Shown: positions 1-10,346 of the stretch, piece by piece
Numbering within the stretch: position 1 is the stretch's first letter
How the letters are laid out: each line of letters starts with the position of its first letter
Assembly (NCBI GenBank): GCA_013289445.1
Contig: JABCZZ010000001.1
Coordinates: forward strand, 62,001-126,000
Direction of reading: 5' to 3'
From: Alphaproteobacteria bacterium
GTDB lineage: Bacteria > Pseudomonadota > Alphaproteobacteria > Rickettsiales > JABCZZ01
Length of the DNA: 64,000 bases
The notes under the pieces: model-generated
Told to the model about the DNA's origin: nothing
Database searches by the model: none
Seen by the model: the letters and a program-made list of their open reading frames with translations, nothing else
Made by a program: the position numbers and the translations under genes

Positions 1-435
1 CAGAAACGCGTATTTGGAGTTGCTCGCCCAGCCCGCCATGATGATGCCGTAGACGCTCAGCGAAGAAATCGCAAAGAGATACAATATGCCGACATTGATA
101 TCGGCAATGACCCAGTGTTCGCTCATCGGGATCACCGCCCAGCCCAGGAGCGCCAGCGTGAAGGTAAGCATCGGCGCCAGAATGAAGACGATTTTGTTCG
201 CCTGCGTCGGCAGCAATGTTTCCTTGAAAATGAGCTTGAAGCCATCGGCAAAGGGTTGCATGAGGCCAAAAGGCCCCACCACGTTGGGACCTTTGCGCAA
301 CTGCATGGCAGCAATGACTTTGCGCTCCATCAGCGTAAGCATGGCCACCGCTACGATCAGCGGCACCACCAGCGTAAGAATTTTTACAACGATGAGCAGC
401 ACCGACATCAGATAGCTGGACATAATATCGTGCAT
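1..435 (-). CDS. nuoH: NADH-quinone oxidoreductase subunit H, N-terminal part (cut by window edge)
   Basis: Integral membrane subunit of respiratory complex I, sitting at the junction between the peripheral arm and the proton-pumping arm near the quinone site. Translating the minus strand from ATG 435-433 gives 145 open codons to the window edge. They contain a first hydrophobic helix, the family-typical [16 protein letters not shown] stretch at about residues 35-50 and [19 protein letters not shown] after it, then a second membrane helix. The start codon overlaps the nuoG stop (TAA 437-435), so the two genes are coupled. The rest of the gene lies outside the window. Identity is certain from the conserved first loop. 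Confidence 0.96.
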   Translation of the reverse strand, partial: MHDIMSSYLMSVLLIVVKILTLVVPLIVAVAMLTLMERKVIAAMQLRKGPNVVGPFGLMQPFADGFKLIFKETLLPTQANKIVFILAPMLTFTLALLGWAVIPMSEHWVIADINVGILYLFAISSLSVYGIIMAGWASNSKYAFL

Positions 436-2462
436 TACGCCGCCTCCTTGCCTTCTACGATCACTTCCACGCATTCAGCCATGATCTTAGACGCACGGCT
501 GATCGGATCCGTCATGTAAAAATTCTTGATGGGGCTGGCGAATGGCTCTGCACCCAGTTTGGCATTGGCGTCGCCCTTCCCGGCCTGCCATGCAGCATTC
601 GCCGTTGACGGCAAGCGCTTGCGCAATGCTTCAAGGCTATCGTACGGCAGTGTTTTACCCAATTGCTCGGACAGCGCACGGATAATTTTCCAGTCTTCCT
701 TGGCTGCGCCGGGAGCAAAAGCAGCTTGCGTGGTTTGCTGCATGCGACCTTCAGTGTTCACATAGGTTGCGCTTTTTTCAGTATACGCCGATCCGGGCAG
801 GATGACATCGGCACGGCTTGCGCCTTTGTCGCCGTGATGCCCCTGATAAATGATAAATGCGTTGCCGAGTTCGCTGGTGTTAATTTCATCCGCACCCAGC
901 AGATACACCACTTCAACATCCCATGTGCGCGTGGCTTCCAGAATTTCAGGGGTGCTTTTGCCGCATTTGCCCGGCACAAAGCCTGCAGCCAGACCGCCAG
1001 CGCGTGCTGCTGCCGTATGTAACACGTTAAATCCATTCCAGCCGTCTTTGATAAGACCACAATTGTCGGCAATCGCGCGTGCTGCTTTGAGCACTTCCGC
1101 ACCGTCCGCCCGTGCAAGCGCGCCCTGGCCGATGATGAGCATGGGATTCTTGGCCGCTTTCAGCGTTTCCGCCAGAGGGTGCTTGCCCGAGGCTATTTCA
1201 TTAAGCAGCGCCGGCCTATTACCGAGCCAGTCGACTTTATAGGTGAGATCGACAGCTTCGCCGATGCCGAATATCCTGAGTGCGCCCTTAAGATAGGTCT
1301 TGCGGATACGCGCATTGATAATCGCCGCCTCATGACGCGGATTGGTGCCGATTAACAGCAGCACATCGGCGTTTTCAATACCGGCAATGGTCGTATTAAA
1401 AAGTGTTGCAGCACGGTCGCTCGCATCAAGCTTGGTGCCGTCCTGGCGGCAATCCAAATGCGCTGAGCCCAGCGATGTCAGCAATTCTTTCAACGCAACC
1501 ATGCTTTCCATACAGGCCTGATCGCCGGCGAGGGCCGCGATTTTATTCGCCGTGGTGGATTTAAGTTTTTCCGCCGCTGCGGTCAATGCTTCTGGCCAGC
1601 TGGCTTCGACGAGCTTGCCGTCCTTGCGCAGATAAGGGCGGTCAAGACGCTGGGTACGCAGGCCGTCGCAGGCATGGCGGGTTTTGTCGGAAATCCATTC
1701 TTCGTTGATATCCTCATTGAGTCGTGGCAACACGCGCATCACCACACCCTGGCGTGTATCGACGCGAATGGCGCATCCTACCGCATCCATCACGTCGATA
1801 GACTCGGTCTTGGTCAACTCCCATGGCCGCGCCATGAAAGCGTAGGGCTTGGAGGTCAAAGCCCCCACCGGGCAGATATCGACGAGATTGCCCGAAAGCT
1901 CAGAAGTGAGCGCCTTTTCGACATAGGTGCCGACTTCCATATGTTCACCGCGCCCCATCGCGCCCAATTCAGGCACGCCGGCGACTTCGGTCGAGAAGCG
2001 GATACAGCGGGTGCAATGGATGCAGCGCGTCATCTCGGTCGCCACCAATGGGCCCATGTATTTGTCCTGCACCGCACGCTTGTTTTCCTCAAAGCGGCTG
2101 ATACCTGTGCCGTATTCCATTGCCTGATCCTGCAGGTCACATTCACCGCCCTGATCGCAGATAGGGCAATCCAGCGGGTGGTTGATAAGCAGGAATTCCA
2201 TCACGCCTTCGCGGGCTTTCTTGACCATCGGCGTATTGGTTTTGACCACCATGTTGTCGGCTACCGGCAAAGCGCAGGAAGCCTGCGGCTTGGGCGGGCC
2301 CGGCGAGACTTCGACAAGGCACATGCGGCAGTTGCCAGCGATCTGCAGACGTTCATGGTAGCAGAAACGCGGGATTTCGACGCCCGCGGCAGAACAGGCC
2401 TGAATCACACTCGATCCTGCGGGAACTTCAATCTCTTTGCCGTCTATGGTGAGCTTGGTCAT
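435..2462 (-). CDS. nuoG: NADH-quinone oxidoreductase subunit G
   Basis: Large peripheral-arm subunit of complex I carrying several iron-sulfur clusters on the electron path from NADH to quinone. The 675-residue product has the N-terminal [2Fe-2S] ferredoxin-like domain (Cys34, 45, 48, 63), the His-Cys3 cluster site (His95, Cys99, 102, 108) and a further [4Fe-4S] site (Cys147, 150, 153 and Cys197 in DICPVG). A molybdopterin-oxidoreductase-like domain follows from about residue 215. Length is normal for alphaproteobacterial NuoG. It lies 15 nt after the YbjQ-like gene and overlaps nuoH, so it belongs to the same transcript. Confidence 0.97.
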   Translation of the reverse strand: MTKLTIDGKEIEVPAGSSVIQACSAAGVEIPRFCYHERLQIAGNCRMCLVEVSPGPPKPQASCALPVADNMVVKTNTPMVKKAREGVMEFLLINHPLDCPICDQGGECDLQDQAMEYGTGISRFEENKRAVQDKYMGPLVATEMTRCIHCTRCIRFSTEVAGVPELGAMGRGEHMEVGTYVEKALTSELSGNLVDICPVGALTSKPYAFMARPWELTKTESIDVMDAVGCAIRVDTRQGVVMRVLPRLNEDINEEWISDKTRHACDGLRTQRLDRPYLRKDGKLVEASWPEALTAAAEKLKSTTANKIAALAGDQACMESMVALKELLTSLGSAHLDCRQDGTKLDASDRAATLFNTTIAGIENADVLLLIGTNPRHEAAIINARIRKTYLKGALRIFGIGEAVDLTYKVDWLGNRPALLNEIASGKHPLAETLKAAKNPMLIIGQGALARADGAEVLKAARAIADNCGLIKDGWNGFNVLHTAAARAGGLAAGFVPGKCGKSTPEILEATRTWDVEVVYLLGADEINTSELGNAFIIYQGHHGDKGASRADVILPGSAYTEKSATYVNTEGRMQQTTQAAFAPGAAKEDWKIIRALSEQLGKTLPYDSLEALRKRLPSTANAAWQAGKGDANAKLGAEPFASPIKNFYMTDPISRASKIMAECVEVIVEGKEAA

Positions 2463-2477
2463 AGGTCTCTATTTTTG

Positions 2478-2810
2478 TTACGCCTTTTCTACCACACAGG
2501 CCGTGCCATACGCCAGCACTTCTGAAACGCCGCTAGTGACTTCATTGGCATCATAGCGAAAGCCGATAATGGCATTGGCACCCAGTTCCGCCGCATGCTT
2601 CATCATCAGGTTAAAAGCATCTTCACGCGCACGTTCGCACATGCTGGTGTAAAGCGTGATGTTACCGCCAAACAGCATCTGCACGCCGGCGCCAAAAGTG
2701 CCGATAACCGAGCGTGAACGCGCAATAATGCCGCGCACCGGTCCCAGTTGCCTGACTACCTTGTAGCCTTCAAGCGCAAAAGTGGTGGTGACAAGTGTAC
2801 GATCCATCAT
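2478..2810 (-). CDS. YbjQ/UPF0145 family protein
   Basis: Small 110-residue protein resembling the YbjQ (UPF0145) family, which folds as a compact pentameric domain and is sometimes called putative heavy-metal-binding. Biochemical role is not established. Visible family features are the N-terminal beta segment ending [13 protein letters not shown], the central [26 protein letters not shown] helix-strand region (residues about 58-82), and the terminal YGTACVV strand. The start is one of two adjacent ATGs. It is placed between the 141-residue unknown and nuoG inside the complex I operon, 81 nt after the former and 15 nt before the latter. Nothing in the sequence ties it mechanistically to complex I. 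Confidence 0.85.
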   Translation of the reverse strand: MMDRTLVTTTFALEGYKVVRQLGPVRGIIARSRSVIGTFGAGVQMLFGGNITLYTSMCERAREDAFNLMMKHAAELGANAIIGFRYDANEVTSGVSEVLAYGTACVVEKA

Positions 2811-2891
2811 GGCAGCTGCCTCATTATTATTGCGTGAAACTGATACAACCTGGCAGGCGAAATCATCAACATAATTTTACCATGTCGAATG

Positions 2892-3317
2892 TTAAGGTTT
2901 TCTTGACTCGATATACCGCGCCATAGGAAACATCTCCTGAAGTGCATCTGCGGCAGAAGAAGCGATAATCAGCGCCACCTCTCCTCCCCTGCGGTGTTCC
3001 ACGCGGCGGATATAGAGCCCCTCGTCGGGATGCATAATTTCATGCGCCATTACACCTGCAATGATGGTGTTCAGATTATCTATCTCATGATCCGTGTCGG
3101 CGGAGAGTTCATAGGTTCCATCGGCCTCGCGTTGCTTCCAGATACTTTTGGCAAACAAATCTTCTGCCTCATTCCACGCTTTTTGCAGATTCCATTTCAT
3201 CTGCGGATTGACGATATCGCTGCGGTCTGTGATCACGTAGGGGCGCAATGCATACAGTATACTGGCCTGCAACGAAGCATCCGTATAACGGTCAGGCAAT
3301 AGCGGATTCCTGCTCAT
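2892..3317 (-). CDS. 141-residue uncharacterised protein inside the nuo operon
   Basis: Not recognised. The start is set at ATG 3317-3315, overlapping the nuoF stop (TGA 3316-3314) as ATGA; a longer in-frame reading would run deep into nuoF and is not credible. The product ([17 protein letters not shown]...) has no signal peptide or membrane helix. It is rich in charged residues and contains two segments that look helical (residues about 40-60 and 65-90), then [19 protein letters not shown] and a hydrophobic strand EVALIIASS. It is probably soluble and cytoplasmic. The coupling to nuoF supports it being expressed with complex I. Confidence 0.7.
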   Translation of the reverse strand: MSRNPLLPDRYTDASLQASILYALRPYVITDRSDIVNPQMKWNLQKAWNEAEDLFAKSIWKQREADGTYELSADTDHEIDNLNTIIAGVMAHEIMHPDEGLYIRRVEHRRGGEVALIIASSAADALQEMFPMARYIESRKP

Positions 3318-4591
3318 GCCGCTTTCTGGCTGTACTCGCTCATGCGACGCTCCACCTCCGGACGGAAATGACGGAACAATCCCTGAATCGGCCATGCGGC
3401 AGCGTCGCCCAGCGCACAGATCGTATGACCTTCGATACGCGAGGCCACATCCAGCAGCTGATCGATTTCGGCGGGACGCGCACTGCCCGTTACCATGCGT
3501 TCCATGACGCGCCACATCCAGCCTGTGCCTTCACGGCATGGGGTACATTGGCCGCAGGATTCATGCATGTAAAATTTGGAAAGACGCGCGATGGCTTTTA
3601 CAAGATCGGTCGATTTATCCATGACGATCACGGCGGCCGTGCCCAAGCCCGATTTCACGTCTCTCAGCGCATCAAAATCCATCAGCACCGTGTCGCAGAT
3701 TGATTTGGGGATGAGCGGCACGGAAGAACCGCCCGGAATGATGGCCAGCAGATTGTCCCAGCCGCCGCGCACGCCACCGGCATGTTTCTCAATGAGTTCC
3801 TTAAGCGGAATGCCCATCTCTTCTTCGACATTGCAGGGATTGTTCACGTGACCGGAAATGCAGAATACCTTGGTGCCTTCGTTCTTGGGCCTGCCGATGC
3901 CAGCGAACCATGCCGGGCCACGGCGCAATATCTCGGGCACTACGGCAATGGATTCGACGTTATTGACCGTCGTGGGGCAACCCCACACGCCCATTGCCGC
4001 CGGGAATGGCGGTTTCAGGCGCGGCTGACCTTTTTTGCCTTCGAGCGACTCGATAAGCGCGGTTTCTTCGCCGCAAATATAGGCACCGGCTCCGCGATGC
4101 ACATAGACATCAAAATCATAGCCAGACCCACAGGCATTCCTGCCAAGCAGTCCTGCTTCATAGGCTTCGTCGATAGCGAATTCGAGATGATCGGCCTCGG
4201 TAGAGAATTCACCGCGTATATAAATGTATGCCGCCACGGCACGCATGGCGAAACCGCCGATCAAACAGCCTTCGATCAGTTTGTGCGGATCGTGGCGCAT
4301 CATGTCGCGATCTTTGCAGGTGCCGGGCTCGCCTTCATCGGCATTGACCACAAGATAGCTCGGGCGACCGTCGGATTTCTTAGGCATAAACGACCATTTC
4401 ATGCCGGTAGAAAATCCTGCGCCGCCGCGCCCACGCAGACCTGATGCCTTTACCTGCTCGATAATCGCGTCCTGTCCGCGCGCGAGAATTTCCTTCGTCG
4501 TGCTCCAGTCGCCGCGTTTTTTTGCTGCCGACAGACGCCAGTCCTCATAACCGTATAGATTAGTGAATATACGGTCTTCGTCTTTTAACAT
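3314..4591 (-). CDS. nuoF: NADH-quinone oxidoreductase subunit F (NADH-binding)
   Basis: FMN- and NADH-binding subunit of complex I; it oxidises NADH and passes electrons to the first iron-sulfur cluster. The roughly 425-residue product shows the glycine-rich nucleotide-binding GRGGAGF motif near residue 55, the FMN-site stretch around YIYIRGEF, and the [4Fe-4S] ligands SCGQCTPC (residues about 346-353) plus the Cys of TICALGD (about 392). ATG 4591 overlaps the previous gene's TGA (TGATG); a GTG one codon upstream is the alternative. Full length. Confidence 0.97.
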   Translation of the reverse strand: MLKDEDRIFTNLYGYEDWRLSAAKKRGDWSTTKEILARGQDAIIEQVKASGLRGRGGAGFSTGMKWSFMPKKSDGRPSYLVVNADEGEPGTCKDRDMMRHDPHKLIEGCLIGGFAMRAVAAYIYIRGEFSTEADHLEFAIDEAYEAGLLGRNACGSGYDFDVYVHRGAGAYICGEETALIESLEGKKGQPRLKPPFPAAMGVWGCPTTVNNVESIAVVPEILRRGPAWFAGIGRPKNEGTKVFCISGHVNNPCNVEEEMGIPLKELIEKHAGGVRGGWDNLLAIIPGGSSVPLIPKSICDTVLMDFDALRDVKSGLGTAAVIVMDKSTDLVKAIARLSKFYMHESCGQCTPCREGTGWMWRVMERMVTGSARPAEIDQLLDVASRIEGHTICALGDAAAWPIQGLFRHFRPEVERRMSEYSQKAA

Positions 4592-5427
4592 CACTTCTTC
4601 TCCGCGAGAGGTATTGATTTTGGTTTTACGAGTGCCTGCACAATCGTTGGGTTGCTGAGATATTTGCTGTCTATCGGCACTTCGATATTGCCGTCGGCAA
4701 AGGATGCCACTTCATAGGTCTGGAAGACAACCTTGATGCCCTCACCATCCAGCGTCAGCGTGCACCCCTGGCACTCGCCGTTAGCAATAAACTTATCTTT
4801 ACGCTGCTCGATTTGGTCATGAAACACCTGGTCTTCAGAACGTGCCGACAGGGCATCGTAAATCTGCTTATTTACTGCCGCAAGCTCCGTTGCAGCAAAA
4901 ATATCCGAAAGACTGAGCACTTTTGCCTTATCTACATCGATGATGACGCCGTCAATCGATCCATTGCCATGCGCGCCGCCAGTGTAAGCCCAGTCAGTGA
5001 ATTTAAAGGCAATTACGCCGGGGGTCTGAAGGGTGGTTTCATAATGCTGAGATACGGAATCCTGCTGCTTGCTCGTGCTCTGATCGGTATTGGTCTCGCC
5101 TTTGCATTGCGCCTGCACCGCCATATTCTTAAAACTTTCGTTGATGGCATTTTGCGCCGCCATATCTTTGAGACCGCTGATCTGCGGGTAATGAATATCC
5201 GCTATACACTGGCAATCGTCATAATCCGCGTCATACGTAGTGTGATTGGCGCTATTATTCCTGCAGGTAATGTCTACATACAAGCCTTTCTGCCATGTCC
5301 GGTCTTCTATCTTAACGCCTCCAGCTTCAGGCTTCGTTACCGCAGGAACTGCGGCGGCCGCATAAGCTGTGCCTTGCCCGTCTGCGAGCAACAACACCAT
5401 CACCGCCAATAGAAGCGTATTTATCAT
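4591..5427 (-). CDS. Exported DUF3298/RsiV-like protein inside the nuo operon
   Basis: A 278-residue exported protein. The N-terminus is a short signal peptide ([17 protein letters not shown]... with AYAAAA near the likely cleavage site, residues about 20-26). The segment [11 protein letters not shown] (residues 145-155) is the hallmark of DUF3298 domains, as in RsiV-type anti-sigma factors and related periplasmic proteins. The second half has the strand-rich [23 protein letters not shown] pattern of that domain, and the upstream part resembles DUF4163. Several cysteines (55, 72, 74, 108) could form disulfides in the periplasm. It overlaps nuoE (ATGA) and nuoF (TGATG). Role unknown; lysozyme or peptidoglycan binding is possible by family analogy only. 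Confidence 0.8.
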   Translation of the reverse strand: MINTLLLAVMVLLLADGQGTAYAAAAVPAVTKPEAGGVKIEDRTWQKGLYVDITCRNNSANHTTYDADYDDCQCIADIHYPQISGLKDMAAQNAINESFKNMAVQAQCKGETNTDQSTSKQQDSVSQHYETTLQTPGVIAFKFTDWAYTGGAHGNGSIDGVIIDVDKAKVLSLSDIFAATELAAVNKQIYDALSARSEDQVFHDQIEQRKDKFIANGECQGCTLTLDGEGIKVVFQTYEVASFADGNIEVPIDSKYLSNPTIVQALVKPKSIPLAEKK

Positions 5428-6032
5428 GCAGACTTTCTGTTTTTAAGCGTGGTGAGCCCGCTGGCAGGTTCGGAAGACTTGCGCTGCGATTGCGGTCCTG
5501 GTTTCGGCGTCTGTCCGCGCGCGAATGCCTCAAGCAGTGCGACGACATTCTGCGCAGTGAGGTCTTCGTAAAATATATCACCTATCTGCGCCATCGGTGC
5601 GTTTACACAGGCGCCAAGGCATTCGGCTTCCTTAAGCGTAAACTGGCCATCCGGGGTCGTGCCTCCGATCTTGATTTTCAGGTGGCTTTCGCAGGCCGCC
5701 GCCACTTCATTGGATCCTTTCAGCCAACAGGGAGTGGTAGTGCAGAGCTGCACCACATGCTTGCCCACGGGCGCGAGATTATACATGGTATAAAAACTTG
5801 CCACCTCATACACACGGATGGGGGCCATGCCAAGCATGACAGCCACATTATCCATCGCCGCCTTGGGCAACCAGTTGTCGTGTTGTTTCTGCGCCAGTGC
5901 CAGCAATGGCATAACAGCTGATGCCTGCTTGCCCTTGGGATAACGCGCGATAATTTTCTCAGCCTGTTTTTGATTATCAGGCGTAAAGGAAAAATTTTCC
6001 GGCTGCTTTGTATTTTCCGTAACCGAACTCAT
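5424..6032 (-). CDS. nuoE: NADH-quinone oxidoreductase subunit E
   Basis: 24-kDa-type subunit of complex I with a thioredoxin-like fold holding one [2Fe-2S] cluster next to NuoF. The 202-residue product contains the PKGKQASAVMPLLALAQKQ helix, the YEVASFYTMYN segment, and cluster ligands in CTTTPC (about residues 97-102) and CLGACVNAP (about 138-146). After the domain ends near residue 170 there is a polar, lysine/serine-rich tail of about 30 residues, common in alphaproteobacterial NuoE. It is followed with ATGA overlap by the DUF3298-like gene. Confidence 0.96.
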   Translation of the reverse strand: MSSVTENTKQPENFSFTPDNQKQAEKIIARYPKGKQASAVMPLLALAQKQHDNWLPKAAMDNVAVMLGMAPIRVYEVASFYTMYNLAPVGKHVVQLCTTTPCWLKGSNEVAAACESHLKIKIGGTTPDGQFTLKEAECLGACVNAPMAQIGDIFYEDLTAQNVVALLEAFARGQTPKPGPQSQRKSSEPASGLTTLKNRKSA

Positions 6033-6048
6033 GTATTCTCCCTATTTC

Positions 6049-6609
6049 CTAATACCAGCGGCGGTATAACTCATAAATCTGGGTTCTCTTTTTCTTGGTA
6101 TAGCCCACTAGCACCAGATCGCCTTTGACGAAATCCCCTTGCGTATTGCTGACGGCAATACAGCGAAAGCTATAGAGGCCCTTCTTGCCGCGATAAAGAC
6201 CGAGTACGCCGCCATTACTCAGGCTGTAATATTTTCCCAAACGCTGCCTCAGGCTCGCTTCCTGCGACAGCATAAGCGATGCCTGCATGGTTTTTTGCAA
6301 GCTGGCAGCCGACATTATCTCTTTATTGGTGGCAATGAACGCATAGACACGCTGGGGAAAGAAGGCGATATAATGATAGGGTATGCTGCGGTAATACGTC
6401 GCCTCGCGATGCGGCGGTGTTTCCCTGAACAGCACCAGCTTCCATGTGCCTCCTACCAGATCCTCATCCTTACAAAGGTGATAATCCTTTTTTTGCGGGT
6501 AGATCAGCGGCGGCTCTGAATCACTATACACACGGACGGCATTCGCCGTCATCGGCATCACTATGCAGACAACGAGACACGCAGTAAAGATGGCTCTGCA
6601 GTACTTCAT
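6049..6609 (-). CDS. Exported 186-residue uncharacterised protein inside the nuo operon
   Basis: Not recognised. The start ATG (6609-6607) overlaps the nuoD stop as ATGA. The N-terminus [24 protein letters not shown] is a clear signal peptide, with cleavage expected after residue 24. The mature part contains [19 protein letters not shown], an aromatic-rich [18 protein letters not shown] segment and a C-terminal basic/aromatic tail ([15 protein letters not shown]). The pattern 'GTWKL' followed by alternating strands resembles small beta-barrel, lipocalin-like periplasmic proteins, but that is only an impression. It lies 16 nt before nuoE. Confidence 0.7.
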   Translation of the reverse strand: MKYCRAIFTACLVVCIVMPMTANAVRVYSDSEPPLIYPQKKDYHLCKDEDLVGGTWKLVLFRETPPHREATYYRSIPYHYIAFFPQRVYAFIATNKEIMSAASLQKTMQASLMLSQEASLRQRLGKYYSLSNGGVLGLYRGKKGLYSFRCIAVSNTQGDFVKGDLVLVGYTKKKRTQIYELYRRWY

Positions 6610-7784
6610 CTGTCAATCTCCCCGAACACAATGTCCTGCGTTCCAAGAATGGTCACTAGATCGGCAAGCAAGTGGCCGCGCGACATGAAATCGAGTGCCT
6701 GCAGATGCGCGAAGCCCGGCGCGCGAATTTTGCAACGGTAAGGTTTATTGCTGCCGTCGGATACGAGAAACACGGCAAATTCGCCCTTGGGGGCTTCCAC
6801 CGCCGTATACGTCTCACCGGCAGGCACATGATAGCCTTCCGTATAGAGCTTGAAGTGGTGGATGATGGCTTCCATCGAATGCTTCATCAGCGCGCGTTTG
6901 GGCGGTGCAATTTTAGGATCACCGGTGACCACAGGCCCTTTGGGCATTTTTTCGATGCACTGATGAATAAGTTTTAGTGACTGTCGCATCTCGGCCATGC
7001 GCACGAGATAACGATCCCAGCAATCGCCATTGCGGCCAACAGGAATATCAAAATCAAGATCGGCATATACTTCATAAGGCTGTGCCTTGCGCAAATCCCA
7101 GGCCACGCCTGAAGCGCGCAACATCGGGCCGGAGAACCCCCAATCGAGCGCGTCTTTAGAGCTGACCACGCCGACATCGACATTGCGTTGCTTCCAGATG
7201 CGGTTTTCAGTGAGCAGATTATCGACATCGTCAATATATTTGACGAACTGCGATGCCCAGCGCGTAATGTCTTCTTCCATCCCCGCGGGAATATCCTGAT
7301 GCACACCGCCTGGACGGATGTAGGCTGAATGAAAACGTGCGCCAGATGCCCGTTCATAGAAGGCGAGGATTTTCTCACGTTCCTCAAACAACCACAGAAG
7401 CGGCGTCATGGCCCCGACGTCGATAGCATGTGCCGAAATATTGAGGATATGATTAAGAATACGCGTCAGCTCGCAGAACAGCACACGCAAATATTTGGCG
7501 CGCAGTGGCACTTCACAACCGAGCAGCTTCTCCACGGCCAGCGAATAGCAATGCTCAAGCGCCATCGGCGAGACATAATCCAGACGATCAAAATACGGCA
7601 GGGCTTGCAGATAGGTTTTATGCTCGATAAGCTTTTCCGTGCCGCGGTGCAGAAGACCGATATGCGGGTCAGCACGCTCGACCACTTCGCCGTCCATCTC
7701 AAGCACGAGGCGCAGCACGCCATGCGCGGCAGGATGCTGCGGGCCGAAATTAAGCGTGAGGTTTTTAAGCGCCACTTCGGTCAT
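6606..7784 (-). CDS. nuoD: NADH-quinone oxidoreductase subunit D
   Basis: 49-kDa-type subunit of complex I that forms the quinone-binding pocket together with NuoB. The 392-residue product begins with the conserved [22 protein letters not shown] region and includes [33 protein letters not shown] and the C-terminal [39 protein letters not shown] signature (given here only as the family landmark that ends at the last residue). NuoC and NuoD are separate proteins, as usual in alphaproteobacteria. It follows the 183-residue membrane protein by 5 nt and overlaps the exported 186-residue gene. Confidence 0.97.
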   Translation of the reverse strand: MTEVALKNLTLNFGPQHPAAHGVLRLVLEMDGEVVERADPHIGLLHRGTEKLIEHKTYLQALPYFDRLDYVSPMALEHCYSLAVEKLLGCEVPLRAKYLRVLFCELTRILNHILNISAHAIDVGAMTPLLWLFEEREKILAFYERASGARFHSAYIRPGGVHQDIPAGMEEDITRWASQFVKYIDDVDNLLTENRIWKQRNVDVGVVSSKDALDWGFSGPMLRASGVAWDLRKAQPYEVYADLDFDIPVGRNGDCWDRYLVRMAEMRQSLKLIHQCIEKMPKGPVVTGDPKIAPPKRALMKHSMEAIIHHFKLYTEGYHVPAGETYTAVEAPKGEFAVFLVSDGSNKPYRCKIRAPGFAHLQALDFMSRGHLLADLVTILGTQDIVFGEIDR

Positions 7785-7789
7785 GAGAT

Positions 7790-8341
7790 TTACTTAGTCC
7801 CCGGCGCAGGAGTGTCCGGACATTTTCCAAGATCAATCATGTCCTGCACCGCATTCGGGTGCTCGGTATTGTATTGCGCAACACTCTCTTTGTTGATTTT
7901 GGCATAATACTCCACTGCTTCAGTGCAGCTGTGCCAGTTATGAGGAACAAGCTTAGCCTTATCTTCCGGCGTCATGTCTTTCATATTACCGATCTGATAG
8001 AAACCAGCCACCACCTGGATAAAAAACAGAATGACAAAAAACCGGATGATGTAGCCTAAAAATACAAAATCCGTATTGAGCGCGCAGCGCCATGAACAAA
8101 TACTTACCCAGCCAAAATAGAGCACCCAGGGGATATAGATGGCATACACAAAGGCTACGGGCGGGGCGGAATCTTCCATGGCGCCCGGACTGGAAAAAAT
8201 GCCCATGCCGATCCCTGTGAGCATGACAAATGCCGCCAGCAGAAACACAAAAATAAATCCGCCTATTACATTATATATCCAGAACACTACCCAGAGGCGT
8301 TCCTGGCCAAACCACGCTTTCTTAAATCTTTCAGCGATCAT
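7790..8341 (-). CDS. 183-residue membrane protein inside the nuo operon
   Basis: Not recognised. Three hydrophobic segments are visible: residues about 17-47 ([18 protein letters not shown]...), about 63-85 ([18 protein letters not shown]) and about 93-115 ([19 protein letters not shown]). They are followed by a soluble tail of about 65 residues with Cys at DLGKCPDTP and HSCTEA that could pair in the periplasm. It sits between the GNAT gene (6 nt gap) and nuoD (5 nt gap) in the complex I operon. A role as an assembly or accessory factor of the complex is a guess based only on position. Confidence 0.72.
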   Translation of the reverse strand: MIAERFKKAWFGQERLWVVFWIYNVIGGFIFVFLLAAFVMLTGIGMGIFSSPGAMEDSAPPVAFVYAIYIPWVLYFGWVSICSWRCALNTDFVFLGYIIRFFVILFFIQVVAGFYQIGNMKDMTPEDKAKLVPHNWHSCTEAVEYYAKINKESVAQYNTEHPNAVQDMIDLGKCPDTPAPGTK

Positions 8342-8347
8342 AGTAAG

Positions 8348-8845
8348 TTACTCCAGAAATCGGTGCATGATATGTACATCCGTCATGCCAAGTTTGGAAT
8401 GGCGGAACGCTTTGGGCACGGTGCCAACAATCTTGAATCCCATTTTCTGCCATAATTTTACGGCAGGTGTGTTGCTTGCCACAACAAAATTAAACTGCAT
8501 GGCGTCGTAGCCAAGCTTTTTCGCCTCTTTGAGCGAATAGCTGCACATCGCCTGCGCGATACCCTGCCCGCGATGGGCTTTGTCCACCATATACCCGGCA
8601 TTGGCAATATGACTGCCGAATCCCGGCTTATTGGTGCGAATGGTGAAAGTTCCGACAATGGCGTCGCCATGGGTGACGACATAGCCATGACAATCGTTAT
8701 TCACCCAGATATTCTTGGCTTCTTCCTGGGTAAAATCCGGCGCGTAGGTATAGGTGTCGCCGTGACTGATCACATCGCGAAAAATATTCCAGATGCCCTG
8801 CCAGTCAGCATCCTTTGCAGGACGTATGTTCCATGCCTCGCTCAT
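8348..8845 (-). CDS. GNAT-family N-acetyltransferase inside the nuo operon
   Basis: Predicted acetyl-CoA-dependent N-acetyltransferase of 165 residues. The start is ATG 8845-8843, overlapping the nuoC stop as ATGA; the upstream in-frame reading is nuoC sequence. Typical GNAT layout: N-terminal strand-helix ([21 protein letters not shown]), central strands [18 protein letters not shown], the acetyl-CoA pyrophosphate-binding loop [14 protein letters not shown] (R/Q-x-x-G-x-A type, about residues 91-104), and a C-terminal [13 protein letters not shown] strand, as in PAT-like proteins related to phosphinothricin acetyltransferase. The substrate cannot be deduced. Confidence 0.85.
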   Translation of the reverse strand: MSEAWNIRPAKDADWQGIWNIFRDVISHGDTYTYAPDFTQEEAKNIWVNNDCHGYVVTHGDAIVGTFTIRTNKPGFGSHIANAGYMVDKAHRGQGIAQAMCSYSLKEAKKLGYDAMQFNFVVASNTPAVKLWQKMGFKIVGTVPKAFRHSKLGMTDVHIMHRFLE

Positions 8846-9438
8846 GCTTTTTTTGCCTTCTCGTCGCCGGGCAGGACGTAATTGGGGCCTTCCCACGGAC
8901 TCATGAAATCAAAGCTGCGGTAAGCCTGCGGCAGTTTCACCGGCGAATACATCACGCGTTTATGTTCGGGGTCGTAGCGAAGTTCCACATAGCCGGTGAG
9001 CGGAAAATCCTTGCGCTGGGGATGGCCGTCAAAACCATAATCGGTGAGGATACGACGCAGATCAGCATTGCCGGAGAACACCACGCCGTACATGTCCCAG
9101 ACTTCGCGCTCAAACCAGCCGGCAGTGGAAAATACGCTGGTTACCGAGGTCACGGGGGTGGCCTCATCGGTCAGGATTTTCACGCGCACGCGCTGATTCA
9201 GCTTCACCGAAAGCAGATTATATACCACCTCAAAACGCTTGGCGCGCTTGGGATAATCGACGCCGCAGATATCGACAAGCTGAGTGAATTGGCATTTTTC
9301 ATCGTCGCGCAGAAACGAAAGTAACGGCACAATGTGCGATGCATCCGTTACCAGTAGGAGTTCGCCGTGGATGATGGAAACTTCCATCGGGCGGGTCTGC
9401 TTGATGTACTCAGCGAGCTCAGAAAGTGTCTGGGTCAT
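8842..9438 (-). CDS. nuoC: NADH-quinone oxidoreductase subunit C
   Basis: 30-kDa-type subunit of the complex I peripheral arm. The 198-residue product has the conserved segment [27 protein letters not shown] and [19 protein letters not shown] near the C-terminus, which is the family signature. It overlaps nuoB by ATGA upstream and the GNAT gene by ATGA downstream. Confidence 0.97.
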   Translation of the reverse strand: MTQTLSELAEYIKQTRPMEVSIIHGELLLVTDASHIVPLLSFLRDDEKCQFTQLVDICGVDYPKRAKRFEVVYNLLSVKLNQRVRVKILTDEATPVTSVTSVFSTAGWFEREVWDMYGVVFSGNADLRRILTDYGFDGHPQRKDFPLTGYVELRYDPEHKRVMYSPVKLPQAYRSFDFMSPWEGPNYVLPGDEKAKKA

Positions 9439-9977
9439 CGTTTAAAACTTCCCGTCCGGCGGATTTTGCGCTGGAGCTGCAAAATGCCGTACATGAGTGC
9501 TTCCGCGGTAGGCGGACAGCCGGGCACGTAGATATCGACCGGCACGATGCGATCGCAGCCGCGCACCACCGAGTAGGAATAATGGTAATAGCCGCCACCG
9601 TTGGCACAGCTTCCCATTGAAATCACGTAACGCGGCTCGGCCATCTGATCATAGACCTTGCGCAATGCCGGTGCCATCTTGTTGCATAATGTCCCCGCGA
9701 CAATCATCACGTCGGATTGTCTTGGGCTCGGGCGGAAGACTACGCCAAAACGATCCATGTCGTAGCGTGAGGCAGCTGCCTGCATCATCTCCACTGCGCA
9801 GCAGGCGAGCCCGAACGTCATCGGCCAGAGCGAGCCTGTACGCGCCCAGTTGACGAGCTTGTCGAGCTGGGTGACGACAAATCCTTTATCATTAAAATCG
9901 TCGGCAATGCGCGTCAGCAGCGCATCTTGCGACTGCGCATCAGCAATGCCTGAAGAAGCGGGCACGATGTTATGCAT
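9435..9977 (-). CDS. nuoB: NADH-quinone oxidoreductase subunit B
   Basis: PSST-type subunit of complex I holding the terminal [4Fe-4S] cluster N2, the immediate electron donor to quinone. The 180-residue product contains the tandem cysteines in [10 protein letters not shown], then [22 protein letters not shown] and [14 protein letters not shown], which supply the cluster ligands. Length is normal for alphaproteobacteria. It lies 3 nt after nuoA. Confidence 0.97.
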   Translation of the reverse strand: MHNIVPASSGIADAQSQDALLTRIADDFNDKGFVVTQLDKLVNWARTGSLWPMTFGLACCAVEMMQAAASRYDMDRFGVVFRPSPRQSDVMIVAGTLCNKMAPALRKVYDQMAEPRYVISMGSCANGGGYYHYSYSVVRGCDRIVPVDIYVPGCPPTAEALMYGILQLQRKIRRTGSFKR

Positions 9978-9980
9978 GTG

Positions 9981-10346
9981 TCATTCCCATTCGAGCGCGC
10001 CTTTTTTCCACTCATAAATAAAGCCGACGGTCAGTACCGCCAGAAACGCCATCATCGACCAGAAGCCATAGACCCCGATGGTGCCAAGCGACACCGCCCA
10101 GGGAAACAGAAACGCCACTTCAAGATCGAAAATGATAAAGAGAATGGAGACGAGATAAAAACGCACATCGAAGCGGCGCCTTGCATCGCCAAACGGCTCA
10201 AAGCCGCATTCATACGCCGAAAGTTTTTCTGAATCGGGGCGGTGCGGAGCCGCCAGCACGGGAAGCGCCACCATGACCACGGTGAGCCCCACGGCGATGA
10301 CAAGAAATATAAGGATGGGAAGGTAATGAACGAGCAACGTTTCCAT
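9981..10346 (-). CDS. nuoA: NADH-quinone oxidoreductase subunit A
   Basis: Small membrane subunit of complex I and the first gene of the operon. The 121-residue product has three membrane helices. Between the first and second lies the conserved loop [21 protein letters not shown], whose cysteine is shielded or exposed in the enzyme's active/deactive transition (known for mitochondrial ND3). The promoter for the whole nuo operon should lie in the 405-nt spacer upstream. Confidence 0.96.
   Translation of the reverse strand: METLLVHYLPILIFLVIAVGLTVVMVALPVLAAPHRPDSEKLSAYECGFEPFGDARRRFDVRFYLVSILFIIFDLEVAFLFPWAVSLGTIGVYGFWSMMAFLAVLTVGFIYEWKKGALEWE

Noticed and set aside
1674..2525. Long plus-strand open frame of 283 codons opposite nuoG
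   Set aside because: It is antisense to the conserved iron-sulfur part of nuoG and its translation has the composition of a codon-bias shadow, with no domain or ribosome-binding site.
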